A DNA stretch of 64,000 nucleotides from Kitasatospora azatica KCTC 9699 (GTDB lineage: Bacteria > Actinomycetota > Actinomycetes > Streptomycetales > Streptomycetaceae): contig NZ_JQMO01000003.1 in assembly GCF_000744785.1 (NCBI RefSeq), positions 2,418,001 through 2,482,000 on the forward strand, given 5' to 3'. The notes under the pieces are model-generated. The model made no database searches. It had not been told where the DNA came from and saw nothing but the letters and a program-made list of their open reading frames with translations. The first letter of the stretch is position 1, and each line of letters starts with the position of its first letter. Positions 8,000-15,893 of this stretch are shown in pieces. The position numbers and the translations under genes are program-made.

Positions 8000-8670
8000 G
8001 CGGACTCCTTGGGGGCGTAACGGAGCAGGACGACGTCACCGACGGTACGGGCCTCGAGCAGCCGCAGCCGCCGGGTGCTGCCGCCCGGGAAGGCGGCCGG
8101 GTTGACGAAGCGCGGCGCCCCGGCGTCCCCGACCAGCAGCGGCGCGACGGCCAGCTGCAGTTCGTCGGCCAGTCCCTCGGCCAGGAACTGCGTGTGCACC
8201 GAGCTGCCGCCCTCCACCATCAGCCGTCGCACCCCGCGCCGGCCGAGGTCGTCCAGCACGGCCGGGAGCGAGACCTGCGGGCCCAGCGGGACCACCTCCG
8301 CCAGCCCGTCCAGGGCGTCCAGCCGCGCCGCCCCGTGGTCCGTGGTGTACACCAGCTTCGCGTCGCCGGTGTGCCAGAACCGCAGCTCGGGCGCCAGGTC
8401 GCCGCGCGCGCTGAGGGTCACCTTCAACGGGTTCGCCGGCCGCCCGCTGGCCACTCGGGAGGCCCGGCGGTCGGCGGAGTTGACCAGCAGCCGGGGGTTG
8501 TCGCGGCGCAGTGTGGTGGAGCCGACCAGGATGGCGTCGCAGCCGGCCCGCAGCTCGTCCACCCGGTCGAAGTCGGCCGGGTTGGAGAGCAGCAGGCGTT
8601 CGGGCGAGGCGTCGTCCAGGTGTCCGTCGATCGACATCGCGGCGCTGAGCAGCACGTAAGGGCGGGTCAC
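7996..8670 (-). CDS. RibD C-terminal/dihydrofolate-reductase-fold reductase
   Basis: A 224-aa NADPH-dependent reductase of the RibD_C family. Seen: N-terminal RPYVLLSAAMSIDGHLDD (substrate-binding strand), DAILVGSTTLRRDNPRLLV (family signature), and the dinucleotide-binding RRLMVEGGSSVHTQFLAEGLADEL. Fused RibD proteins carry deaminase then reductase; here the reductase is a separate gene placed first. It is 4-bp coupled to the deaminase gene. The pair could supply riboflavin-pathway chemistry or process a related pyrimidine. Confidence 0.85.
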   Translation of the reverse strand: MTRPYVLLSAAMSIDGHLDDASPERLLLSNPADFDRVDELRAGCDAILVGSTTLRRDNPRLLVNSADRRASRVASGRPANPLKVTLSARGDLAPELRFWHTGDAKLVYTTDHGAARLDALDGLAEVVPLGPQVSLPAVLDDLGRRGVRRLMVEGGSSVHTQFLAEGLADELQLAVAPLLVGDAGAPRFVNPAAFPGGSTRRLRLLEARTVGDVVLLRYAPKESA

Positions 8671-8722
8671 GCTCCTACCGTACGGGGGCGCCGTCGGCGG
8701 GTGCTGGCTGAGGCCGGTCGCT

Positions 8723-9304
8723 CTACGGTCGCGGCGGGAGCGGCAGCGGCAGGGCGGGCAGACCGTCCACGCTGACGCCCACGTAGTCCTTCTTCGCGCA
8801 GTACGCGGCGAACTCCTCGTCGGTCTTTCGGTCGAAGTACTCCTCGTGCAGTGCGCGGTCCTCGCGGTAGTCCATGAACGGGACGGCGAAGCCGCAGGAG
8901 TCGCTGATCCGCTCGGCGCGCACCAGCACCACCGCGCGCAGCCCGGAGCCGTCGGCCTCGGGGGCGAAGTGGCCGAGCAGTTCGGCGAACCGCGGGTCGT
9001 CGCGGAAGACGGCCTCGCCGGTGCCGTGCACCCGCACCACGGTGGGCGGGCCGGTGAAGGCGCACCACATCAGCGTGATCCGGCCGTTCTCCCGCAGGTG
9101 GGCGATGGTCTCGGCGGTGCTGCCGCCGAAGTCCAGGTAGGCCAGGGTCAGTTCGTCCAGCACAGCGAGGGTGCCGGCGCGGCCCTTGGGGGAGACGTTC
9201 ACGTGGCCGTCGCCGGCCAGCGGGGCGGTGGCGGTGAAGAAGATCGGCTGCGCCTCGATGAACGAGCGCAGTCTGCCGTCGATGCGTTCGTAGCTCTTTC
9301 CCAT
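8723..9304 (-). CDS. Pyridoxamine 5'-phosphate oxidase-fold flavoprotein
   Basis: A 193-aa split-barrel FMN- or F420-binding protein. The N-terminus KSYERIDGRLRSFIEAQPIFFTATAPL and the motif VNVSPKGR are typical of the pyridoxamine-phosphate-oxidase-like family, as is the strand RITLMWCAFTGPPTVVRVHGTG. The second half (FAVPFMDYREDRALHEEYFDRKTDEEFAAYC) is common to the actinobacterial subgroup. Start choice is uncertain: ATG 9304 (MGKSYERI) matches homologues I recall, while ATG 9313 is 5 bp after GGAG. Function is unassigned. Confidence 0.82.
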   Translation of the reverse strand: MGKSYERIDGRLRSFIEAQPIFFTATAPLAGDGHVNVSPKGRAGTLAVLDELTLAYLDFGGSTAETIAHLRENGRITLMWCAFTGPPTVVRVHGTGEAVFRDDPRFAELLGHFAPEADGSGLRAVVLVRAERISDSCGFAVPFMDYREDRALHEEYFDRKTDEEFAAYCAKKDYVGVSVDGLPALPLPLPPRP

Positions 9305-9380
9305 GCCGGCCATCCTAACTCCGTCTCGCATAGCAAGACATACCTTCTCACTTCCTGAGACGCCTACTAGCCTCGGGGAC

Positions 9381-10202
9381 ATGACGAATCCTCAGAACCA
9401 GCAGGCCGTCTACACGCACGGCCACCAGGAGGCGGTGCTGCGCTCGCACCGCTCCCGCACCGCCGCGAACTCCGCCGGCTACCTGCTGCCCGCGCTGCGC
9501 CCGGGCCTGCGGGTGCTGGACGTCGGCTGCGGGCCGGGCACGATCACCGCAGACCTGGCCGAACTGGTCGGCCCGCAGGGCACGGTGGTGGCTGTCGACA
9601 CCTCGGCCGAGGTGCTGGAGCAGGCGGCCGAGTACGTCGCCGGGCGCGGCATCGGAAACGTCGATTTCGCGGTCGCCGACGTGCACGCACTGCCGTACCG
9701 GACAGCGGAGTTCGACGTGGTGCACGCGCACCAGGTGCTGCAGCACCTGGCCGACCCGGTGGCGGCGCTGCGCGAGATGCGCCGGGTGACCGCGCCCGGC
9801 GGTGTGGTGGCCGCCCGGGACGCCGACTACCAGGCCATGACCTGGTACCCGGAACTGCCCGAACTGGACGCCTGGTTGGACCTGTACCGCCGGTCGGCCC
9901 GGGTCAACGGCGGCGAGCCGGACGCCGGACGGCGACTGCTGGCCTGGGCCCGCGCGGCCGGGTTCACCGAGGTCACCGCCGCCAGCTCCAGCTGGACCTA
10001 CGCGACCCCCGGCGAGCGGCTCTGGTGGGGCGAGTCCTGGGCCGACCGGACCACCGGTTCCGGCCTGGCCCGCGCCGCTCTGGCCGAGGGCTTCGCCGAC
10101 CCGGCGGAGCTGGCCGCGATCGCCGAGGGCTGGCGGCGCTGGGCCGTCGAGCCGGACGGCTGGTTCGCCGTGCTGCACGGAGAGGTGCTGGCCAGGGGCT
10201 GA
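9381..10202 (+). CDS. Class I SAM-dependent methyltransferase (UbiE/COQ5-like)
   Basis: A 273-aa soluble methyltransferase. Motif I VLDVGCGPGTITADLAELVGP binds SAM, followed by the acidic motif II Asp in VVAVDTSAEVLEQA, then DVHALPYRTAEFDVVHAHQVLQHLADPVAALREMRRVTAPGG, the typical motif III/post-III region. The C-terminal half contains YQAMTWYPELPELDAWLDLYR and LWWGESWADR, seen in actinobacterial small-molecule methyltransferases. The ATG at 9381 follows a GGGG tract. The acceptor is unknown. It is divergent from the PPOX-fold gene. Confidence 0.88.
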   Translation: MTNPQNQQAVYTHGHQEAVLRSHRSRTAANSAGYLLPALRPGLRVLDVGCGPGTITADLAELVGPQGTVVAVDTSAEVLEQAAEYVAGRGIGNVDFAVADVHALPYRTAEFDVVHAHQVLQHLADPVAALREMRRVTAPGGVVAARDADYQAMTWYPELPELDAWLDLYRRSARVNGGEPDAGRRLLAWARAAGFTEVTAASSSWTYATPGERLWWGESWADRTTGSGLARAALAEGFADPAELAAIAEGWRRWAVEPDGWFAVLHGEVLARG

Positions 10203-10289
10203 GCGCCGGGAGGTCGGCCGAGTGGGCTAGAGTCCGCGCCATCCATCGAACTGGTGCACAAAGGGTGCGGGCGGGGTGCAGGGGGCCTG

Positions 10290-11510
10290 ATGACGGCGGA
10301 GAACGAGCGGGACGAGCAGCGGGCGGCGGAGCCGCCGAACCCGTATGCGGTGGCGGGTCAGCCCCCGCATCCGGGTGCGGCGCAGCCTGCCGGCTACCCG
10401 CCGTACCCCGGCCAGCCCCACCCGCATTCCCACCCGCAGCCCCAGCCCAGCGGCTACCCGCCCTACCCCGCCCCCTACACCGCCTGGGCCGCCCCCGTCC
10501 CGCAGCCCCAGGCCACCGGCACCAACGGCTTCGCCATCGCCGCCCTGGTCACCGCGCTGACCTGCTTCCTGTGGCCCGTGGCGATCGCCTTCTCGGTCAC
10601 CGGCCTGATCCAGGTCCGCAAGCGGAACCAGCGCGGCACCGGCCTGGCGGTCGCGGGCCTGGTGATCTCGATGGTCGGCCTGATCGCCACCATCGGCATC
10701 GCCTCGCCGAACGCCTTCAAGGGCCACGGCGGCTTCGCGCTGCGCACCGGCAGCAGCTCCACCGCGAACCTGTACACCGGTGACTGCTTCGACCGGGCCG
10801 GCGGCGACGTCCGCAAGGTGCCCTGCAGCTCCCCGCACGACGGCGAGGTGGTCGGCTCGATGCGACTGCAGGGCATGTCCTATCCGGGCGAGGACGAGCG
10901 CAAGCGGCAGGCCGGACCGGTCTGCCAGCAGTACTCGCGGGACTACTCGATGGACGACTGGGCCATCCCGGAGAGCATGGTCGTGCACTACTTCTACCCG
11001 CAGCGGGACGAGTGGGACACCGGCGACCGCGAGACCACCTGCTTCCTCACCGACCCCGACGCCAAGCACAGCGGTTCGCTGCGCAAGGACGTCAGCAACA
11101 CCACCAGCGCCCAGTTCCGCTACCTGAAGGCGATGGACGCGATCGACGAGGCCGGCAGCAAGCGGCCGACCGGCTCGGTCGCCGACGACCCGGCCGGCTA
11201 CCGCGAGTGGGCCGCCACCATGGCGACGGTGCTGCAGACCCAGACCTCGGCGCTGGAGGGCGGCGACTGGGAGCCGGCGGTGCGCACCGCCGTGGACGCC
11301 CAACTGGCCGAGCTGAAGCAGCGGATCCCGGCGCTGCAGCGGGCCGCCCAGCCCACCGGTGCGGAGGACCTCGCCCGCGCGATGTCGGAGGCCGACCACC
11401 ACCACGGCTACGACCAGCAGAAGGCGGTCCGCAAGCTGCTGGGACTCTCCACCGACGACTCCTGGTTGAACCAGCCGGCCCGCAGCGACGGGGCACCGAA
11501 GAGCGTCTGA
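10290..11510 (+). CDS. DUF4190/Septum_form-type membrane protein
   Basis: A 406-aa membrane-anchored protein. The first about 85 residues are Pro/Gln/Gly/Tyr-rich (repeated YPPYPGQP-like segments). Two transmembrane helices lie at about residues 89-110 and 124-144 with the DUF4190 pattern (NGFAIAALVTALTCFLWPVAIAFSVTGLIQ, then GTGLAVAGLVISMVGLI). The extracytoplasmic region carries GDCFDRAGGDVRKVPCSSPHDGEVVG, the Septum_form-type Cys/His motif, then a helical C-terminus. Start ATG 10290 has GGGGG 4 nt upstream. A cell-envelope role is likely but not demonstrated. Confidence 0.75.
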   Translation: MTAENERDEQRAAEPPNPYAVAGQPPHPGAAQPAGYPPYPGQPHPHSHPQPQPSGYPPYPAPYTAWAAPVPQPQATGTNGFAIAALVTALTCFLWPVAIAFSVTGLIQVRKRNQRGTGLAVAGLVISMVGLIATIGIASPNAFKGHGGFALRTGSSSTANLYTGDCFDRAGGDVRKVPCSSPHDGEVVGSMRLQGMSYPGEDERKRQAGPVCQQYSRDYSMDDWAIPESMVVHYFYPQRDEWDTGDRETTCFLTDPDAKHSGSLRKDVSNTTSAQFRYLKAMDAIDEAGSKRPTGSVADDPAGYREWAATMATVLQTQTSALEGGDWEPAVRTAVDAQLAELKQRIPALQRAAQPTGAEDLARAMSEADHHHGYDQQKAVRKLLGLSTDDSWLNQPARSDGAPKSV

Positions 11511-11545
11511 CGCACCGTCACCCCGATGCCGGTGCGCACCGACTC

Positions 11546-11606
11546 GGCACAGTACGGACTTGGCACAGTACGGACTTGGCACAGTTCGGACTTGGCACAG
11601 TACGAA
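11546..11606. repeat. 16-bp tandem repeat, about 3.8 copies
   Basis: The unit GGCACAGTACGGACTT occurs exactly at 11546-11561 and 11562-11577, with one change at 11578-11593 (CAGTTCG) and a partial copy from 11594. It begins 35 bp after the Septum_form-type gene. The 16-bp period is not a whole helical turn, and the unit does not encode a repeated peptide in any recognised gene. Confidence 0.9.
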
Positions 11607-12029
11607 CGGGTCCGGCCGGTGGTGGCCGCGGCGTGGCTCGTGAGCTCCGCCGCGAGCCGGCCGGGCACGAAGGACCCGGCCGGGACCTTGCGCCGAGGCG
11701 GCAGCCGGTCCACCCTTGCGATAGTCGTCATGTGAGGTGTTCGCATCGGGAGCATCCGAGCGGATCGCGGTGCCACGGGCGCGATCGGCCCCGGCCGGCG
11801 CGGTGGAGCCTCACAGCACGACCCAACGGGGGCAGGGGGCAGGGGTGCGAAGCAGTAGGCGAAGGCACGGTGCGCGGTCCGCACCGTCGACGTCCGTCGG
11901 GTGCGAATCATCGGGTCACGGCTGTCGGGCGCGGGTCTGAGCCGCGTCGACTCCGTCACTTACCTGCCGTTAACCCGGCGCCACACGGGTGTGACGGCAC
12001 CGAAACCTCGTCCGTACCTCCCGGTAGCG

Positions 12030-12105
12030 GGCCGTCCCTAGGCTTTGGGGACGGCCACACCCTGCGGACCCGACTCGACCCCCACCGAGCCGGGCCCGCA
12101 GGGTG
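12030..12105. terminator. Two adjacent hairpins upstream of the SPOR-like gene
   Basis: Hairpin 1 pairs GGCCGTCCC (12030-12038) with GGGACGGCC (12048-12056) around a 9-nt loop. Hairpin 2 pairs CACCCTGCGG (12058-12067) with CCGCAGGGTG (12096-12105) around a 28-nt loop. Only one base separates them. They end 49 bp before the next start codon, so they could terminate upstream transcription or form a structured leader. Confidence 0.5.
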
Positions 12106-12154
12106 CTTCCCTGAGCGGGCCTGTCGCCAGGGCGCGCCGCGCTACGCTCCCGCC

Positions 12155-12322
12155 ATGACCGCACCCCGCACCCCCACCTGGCGGGTGATGCGCCAGGACG
12201 ACAACGGCAACCGCTACCTGGTGGCCCGTGAGCTCCCGAAGGCCGAGGCCGAGCGGCTGGCCGCCGAGTTGGAGGCGCGCGGGCACAAGCAGCTCTACTG
12301 GACCGAGCCCGAGCAGGCCTGA
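12155..12322 (+). CDS. Small SPOR-domain-like protein
   Basis: A 55-aa protein: a WRVMRQDDNGNRYLVARELPKAEAERLAAELEARGHKQLYW core. The pattern of strand, N-G-N-R-Y turn, A-E-A-E helix and HKQLYW end matches small actinobacterial proteins annotated as SPOR-domain, about 55-65 aa (family recall). SPOR domains bind denuded septal peptidoglycan, but this peptide has no signal or membrane anchor, so that role is unproven. No Shine-Dalgarno is visible before the ATG, so translation may be leaderless or weak. Confidence 0.72.
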   Translation: MTAPRTPTWRVMRQDDNGNRYLVARELPKAEAERLAAELEARGHKQLYWTEPEQA

Positions 12323-12363
12323 GCACGCCCGAGCAGGGCCCGGCGGGCTACTAGGCTCCCCGC

Positions 12364-12759
12364 ATGGAGAACCGGATCGTGGTCGGCGGCGCGCTGATCC
12401 ACCAGGGGCGGGTGCTGGCGGCCCGGCGCAGCGCGCCGGCCGAGGTGGCGGGGCGCTGGGAGTTCCCGGGCGGCAAGGCCGAGCCCGGCGAGACGCAGCA
12501 GCAGGCGCTGGAGCGCGAGCTGTACGAGGAACTCGGCGTGCGGGCCCGGGCGCTGACCCGGCTGCCGGGGGAGTGGCCGATCCGGGCCGGCCTGGTGCTG
12601 CGGATCTGGGCCGCCGAGTTGCTCGAGGGTGAGCCCCAGCCGTTGGAGGACCACTCCGAGGTGCGCTGGCTCGGCCCTGACGAACTCTCAGCCGTGGACT
12701 GGCTGGACCACGACCGCGAGGTCCTCCCCGAGGTGGCCCGGCTGCTCGGCGAGCACTGA
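12364..12759 (+). CDS. Nudix hydrolase (MutT-type (d)NTP pyrophosphohydrolase)
   Basis: A 131-aa MutT-like enzyme. A perfect Nudix box G-X5-E-X7-REUXEEXGU spans residues 37-59 (GKAEPGE, then REL-YEELGV). The preceding GRWEFPGG and the C-terminal RWLGPDELSAVDWLDHDREVL match the 8-oxo-dGTP/CTP pyrophosphohydrolase subgroup, which sanitises oxidised nucleotides. ATG at 12364, 41 bp after the SPOR-like gene on the same strand. Confidence 0.93.
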   Translation: MENRIVVGGALIHQGRVLAARRSAPAEVAGRWEFPGGKAEPGETQQQALERELYEELGVRARALTRLPGEWPIRAGLVLRIWAAELLEGEPQPLEDHSEVRWLGPDELSAVDWLDHDREVLPEVARLLGEH

Positions 12760-12896
12760 CGGGCTCGCACGGCCGCCGCGTCCGTGAGCCAATCGGAAAA
12801 GATGACCCAAACGCTGCGGTAGCGCAGGTTTGGTCTGGGTATGTCACAGTTCGGCATGAACCGTCACGCTTGGTAGGTCACAGGGAGGCCCGGTCG

Positions 12897-15632
12897 GTGG
12901 CGAGCACGGGGAGCGGCGGCAGAGCGCGGCGCCAGGCCACCCGGCCGGGTGGCGCCGCCGCCCGCGCGCGACTGCGGGCCCGCGGCCCGGCCGCGCACCC
13001 CGCTCCCGCCCCGGCCGCCCCGACCCGCCCGCCCGCCCCGCTGCGCCCGGAGCCCGCCGCGCACCCCGGCGGCCGGGCCCAGGCCGCGGCGCCACCTGGG
13101 ACCGGCGTCCGCGGCATCCCCGCCGAGCCCTTCCCCACCGGCGACCGGACCCGCGGCCTGCTGATCGGCGAGCACACCCAGGGCAGCCTCTTCGACGTGG
13201 TCAAGGTGGCCATCGCGATGCTCGACACGGCCGGCCGCGTGGTGCTGTGGAGCCCGGCCGCCGAGGAGTTGCTCGGCTGGCCCAGCGAGGTGCTGGTGGG
13301 CCGTCGGATCGAGGAGCTGCTGGTCGACGAGCAACTGGCCACCGCCACCCGCGAGGCGTTCCGGGTCGCGCTGCGCAGCGGCGGTTGGAAGGGGCTCACC
13401 CAGCTGCACCACCGGGACGGCCCCACGGTCCCGGTGGAGGCCCGGATCTCGCCGCTGGTGGACGGCGACGGCACCCCGTTCCTCCTGGTGGCGCTCGCCG
13501 AGGCGCTCGCCCTGCAGGCCGTCGAGCGCGACCTGGCGGTGCGCGACGCGCTCTTCGAGCAGTCCCCGCTGGGCATCGCCGTACTCGACACCGAGCTGCG
13601 CTACACCGCCGTCAACCACACCCTGGCCGAGATGAACGGGGTGGCCGCCGAGGAGCACGTCGGTCGCACCACCGGCGAGACGCTGCCCGAACGGGCCGCC
13701 GACGAGATCACCGTGATCCAGCGTCAGGTGCTGGCCACCGGCGATCCGGTGATCGACGTGACCCTCACCTCGCCGATGACCGCGCGCTCCGGCTTCCGCT
13801 CGATCTCGTACAGCCGGCTCACCGACCGCGGCGGCAAGGTGCTCGGCATCTCCGGCACCGTGATGGACGTGACCGAGCGGTACCGGGCGGTGGCCAAGGT
13901 CGAGCACGCCCGCCGCCGGCTCGCCCTGCTGAACGAGTTCGGCTCCCGGATCGGCGACCTGCTGGATGCCTCCCGGATCGCCCAGGAGCTGGCCAGCGCG
14001 GTGGTGCCCAGGCTGGCCGACTTCGCGGCGGCGGTGCTGCTGCAGGCGGTGGCGCACGGCGACGACCTGCCGCGGCACGCGCACGACCGGCGCACTTCGC
14101 TGCTGCAGCTCGGGGTGGCGGCCACCCAGGACGGCGAGGAGGTCGAGGTGATGCTCCGGCGGGGCGCCAGGATCAGCTTCGCCGAGGAGTCCTGCTACGG
14201 CCGGGTGTTGCGCACCGGGGTGCCCGAACTCCTCTCCGGTGCCGATGAGTTGGAGGATGCCACCTATCCCGGTGATCCCAAGGTACGGGCCGCGCTGGCC
14301 CTCGGCACGCATTCCATGCTGGTGGTCCCGCTGCGGGCCCGGGGGATCGTGATCGGGCTGCTGGTGCTCAGCCGGGCCGGCCGCCGGGAGGGCTTCGACC
14401 GGGACGACCTGGCCTTCTCGGTGGAGCTGGCCGACCGGGCGGGCAGCTCGCTGGACAACGCCCGGCTGTACGTCCGCGAGCGCACCGCCGCGCTCACCCT
14501 GCAGCGCACCCTGCTGCCCCAGCAGGTCCCGCAGCCCACCGGCATCGAGGTGGCCTACCGCTACGTGCCGGGCAGCATCGGCACCGAGGTGGGCGGCGAC
14601 TGGTTCGACGTGATCCCGCTGCCCGGCGACCGCACCGCGCTGGTGGTCGGCGACGTGATGGGCCACGGCCTGCGGGCGGCCGCCACGATGGGCCGGCTGC
14701 GCACCGCGGTACGGGTGCTGGCCGCCCTCGACCTGCCGCCGGGGGTGCTGCTGCGGCACGTCCACGAGCTGGCCGACGACCTCGCCCAGGGCCCGGACGA
14801 GGCGCTCTTCGCCACCTGCGTCTACGCCGTCTACGACCCGGCCACGGCCCGCCTGACGGTGGCCAAGGCGGGCCACATCCCGCCGATCCTGGTCCATCCG
14901 CCGACGCCGGGACCGGCCCGCACCGGCAGCCCGCTGCCCGGCGGCGAGGGCCGGGTGCTGGACCTGCCCTCGGGTGCGCCGCTCGGGGTCGGCGGGGTGC
15001 CGTTCGAGGCGGTGGAACTCCTGGTGCCGGAGGGCAGCGTGCTGGCGCTCTGCACGGACGGCCTGGTGGAGTCCCGGGACAAGGACCTGGACGTGGGCCT
15101 GGGCCGGCTGCAGTCGGTGCTGGAGAAGCCCTACCCGTCGATCCAGCACGCCTGCGAGGCGGTGCTGGACACCATGGAGCAGGGCCGCGAGCCGGACGAC
15201 GTGGCGCTGCTGCTGGCCCGGCTGGGCCGCGGCGAGGAGGGGGCCCGGACCGTCGGCTGGACCCTGCCGGCCGAGCCCACCGCGGTCTCCCGGGCCCGTC
15301 GACTGGTCCGCGGCGTGCTGCAGGAGTGGGTGATCGAGGAGCTCACCGATGTGGCCGAACTGCTGGTGAGCGAGCTGGTGACCAACGCGGTGCGGTACGC
15401 CAGTGCCCCGATCGGGGTCCGGCTCACGCTCGGCGAGACGCTGCTGGTGGAGATCTCCGACCCGCTGCCCGACCCGCCGAGGGAGCGCCACGCGGCCGAG
15501 GCGGACGAGGGCGGCCGGGGGCTGGAACTGGTCCGGCGGCTGGCACTGCGCTGGGGCGCCAGGGCCGAGGGAATGGGCAAGGTGGTCTGGTTCGAGCAGG
15601 AATTGCCGGGGAAGGAAGCGAATCGGGAATGA
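12897..15632 (+). CDS. PAS-PAS-GAF-PP2C(SpoIIE)-HATPase multidomain phosphatase/anti-sigma regulator, copy 1
   Basis: A 911-aa signalling protein. After an Ala/Pro/Arg-rich N-terminus (about 1-75) come two PAS-like domains (about 80-200 and 205-325), a GAF domain (about 335-515), a SpoIIE/PP2C phosphatase (VGGDWFDVIPLPGDRTALVVGDVMGHG, about 560-755; metal-binding DDVALLL) and an RsbW-like ATPase (N box SELVTNAVRYA, G box DEGGRGLELV). Such proteins dephosphorylate anti-anti-sigma factors and may bind or phosphorylate them, coupling signals to stress-type sigma factors. GTG 12897 is chosen over TTG 12870 because AGGGAGG lies 8 nt upstream. A paralogue follows. Confidence 0.88.
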   Translation: MASTGSGGRARRQATRPGGAAARARLRARGPAAHPAPAPAAPTRPPAPLRPEPAAHPGGRAQAAAPPGTGVRGIPAEPFPTGDRTRGLLIGEHTQGSLFDVVKVAIAMLDTAGRVVLWSPAAEELLGWPSEVLVGRRIEELLVDEQLATATREAFRVALRSGGWKGLTQLHHRDGPTVPVEARISPLVDGDGTPFLLVALAEALALQAVERDLAVRDALFEQSPLGIAVLDTELRYTAVNHTLAEMNGVAAEEHVGRTTGETLPERAADEITVIQRQVLATGDPVIDVTLTSPMTARSGFRSISYSRLTDRGGKVLGISGTVMDVTERYRAVAKVEHARRRLALLNEFGSRIGDLLDASRIAQELASAVVPRLADFAAAVLLQAVAHGDDLPRHAHDRRTSLLQLGVAATQDGEEVEVMLRRGARISFAEESCYGRVLRTGVPELLSGADELEDATYPGDPKVRAALALGTHSMLVVPLRARGIVIGLLVLSRAGRREGFDRDDLAFSVELADRAGSSLDNARLYVRERTAALTLQRTLLPQQVPQPTGIEVAYRYVPGSIGTEVGGDWFDVIPLPGDRTALVVGDVMGHGLRAAATMGRLRTAVRVLAALDLPPGVLLRHVHELADDLAQGPDEALFATCVYAVYDPATARLTVAKAGHIPPILVHPPTPGPARTGSPLPGGEGRVLDLPSGAPLGVGGVPFEAVELLVPEGSVLALCTDGLVESRDKDLDVGLGRLQSVLEKPYPSIQHACEAVLDTMEQGREPDDVALLLARLGRGEEGARTVGWTLPAEPTAVSRARRLVRGVLQEWVIEELTDVAELLVSELVTNAVRYASAPIGVRLTLGETLLVEISDPLPDPPRERHAAEADEGGRGLELVRRLALRWGARAEGMGKVVWFEQELPGKEANRE

Positions 15633-15893
15633 ACCGAGCGGATTGATCGCGCAGGTCTTCGATTTTCGGGGCGCGATCGGTGGCGATGCGGGGACTGTGC
15701 ATGACAATAGTTCGAGCGGGCGCACGGAAGCGGACCAGGGGCGCGAGCGTGGCAGGCTGGTAGCGCAAGACCGGGAACAAAAACCTTCGCTCGATTTGAT
15801 GTTGTGATGTCAGGGGCGTGTGCGCCCGCCCCTGGATGATGAATACTCGGTCTTCTCGACATCCGGATGGTCGCGGGTTGGAGGGGTCGGTCC

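Larger units (their letters stand above)
11511..12154. other. 644-bp intergenic region with tandem repeats and paired hairpins
   Basis: No convincing gene was found: open frames here lack a good start, typical codon bias or a recognisable motif. It holds the 16-bp tandem repeat at 11546-11606 and two adjacent hairpins at 12030-12105, both listed separately. The middle part (about 11610-12000) is unremarkable, slightly lower-GC spacer. Confidence 0.6.

Noticed and set aside
11546..11606. CRISPR-like or attachment-site repeat
   Set aside because: Units abut without spacers, and there is no integrase, tRNA gene or cas gene in the window.
11737..11940. Small plus-strand frame in the 644-bp gap
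   Set aside because: No ribosome site; Arg/Ser/Ala-rich composition and low third-position bias.
12864..15725. Minus-strand open frame opposite the first SpoIIE-type protein
   Set aside because: Shadow of the real gene; composition (His/Gln/Gly/Arg-rich) is typical of reverse frames in high-GC DNA.
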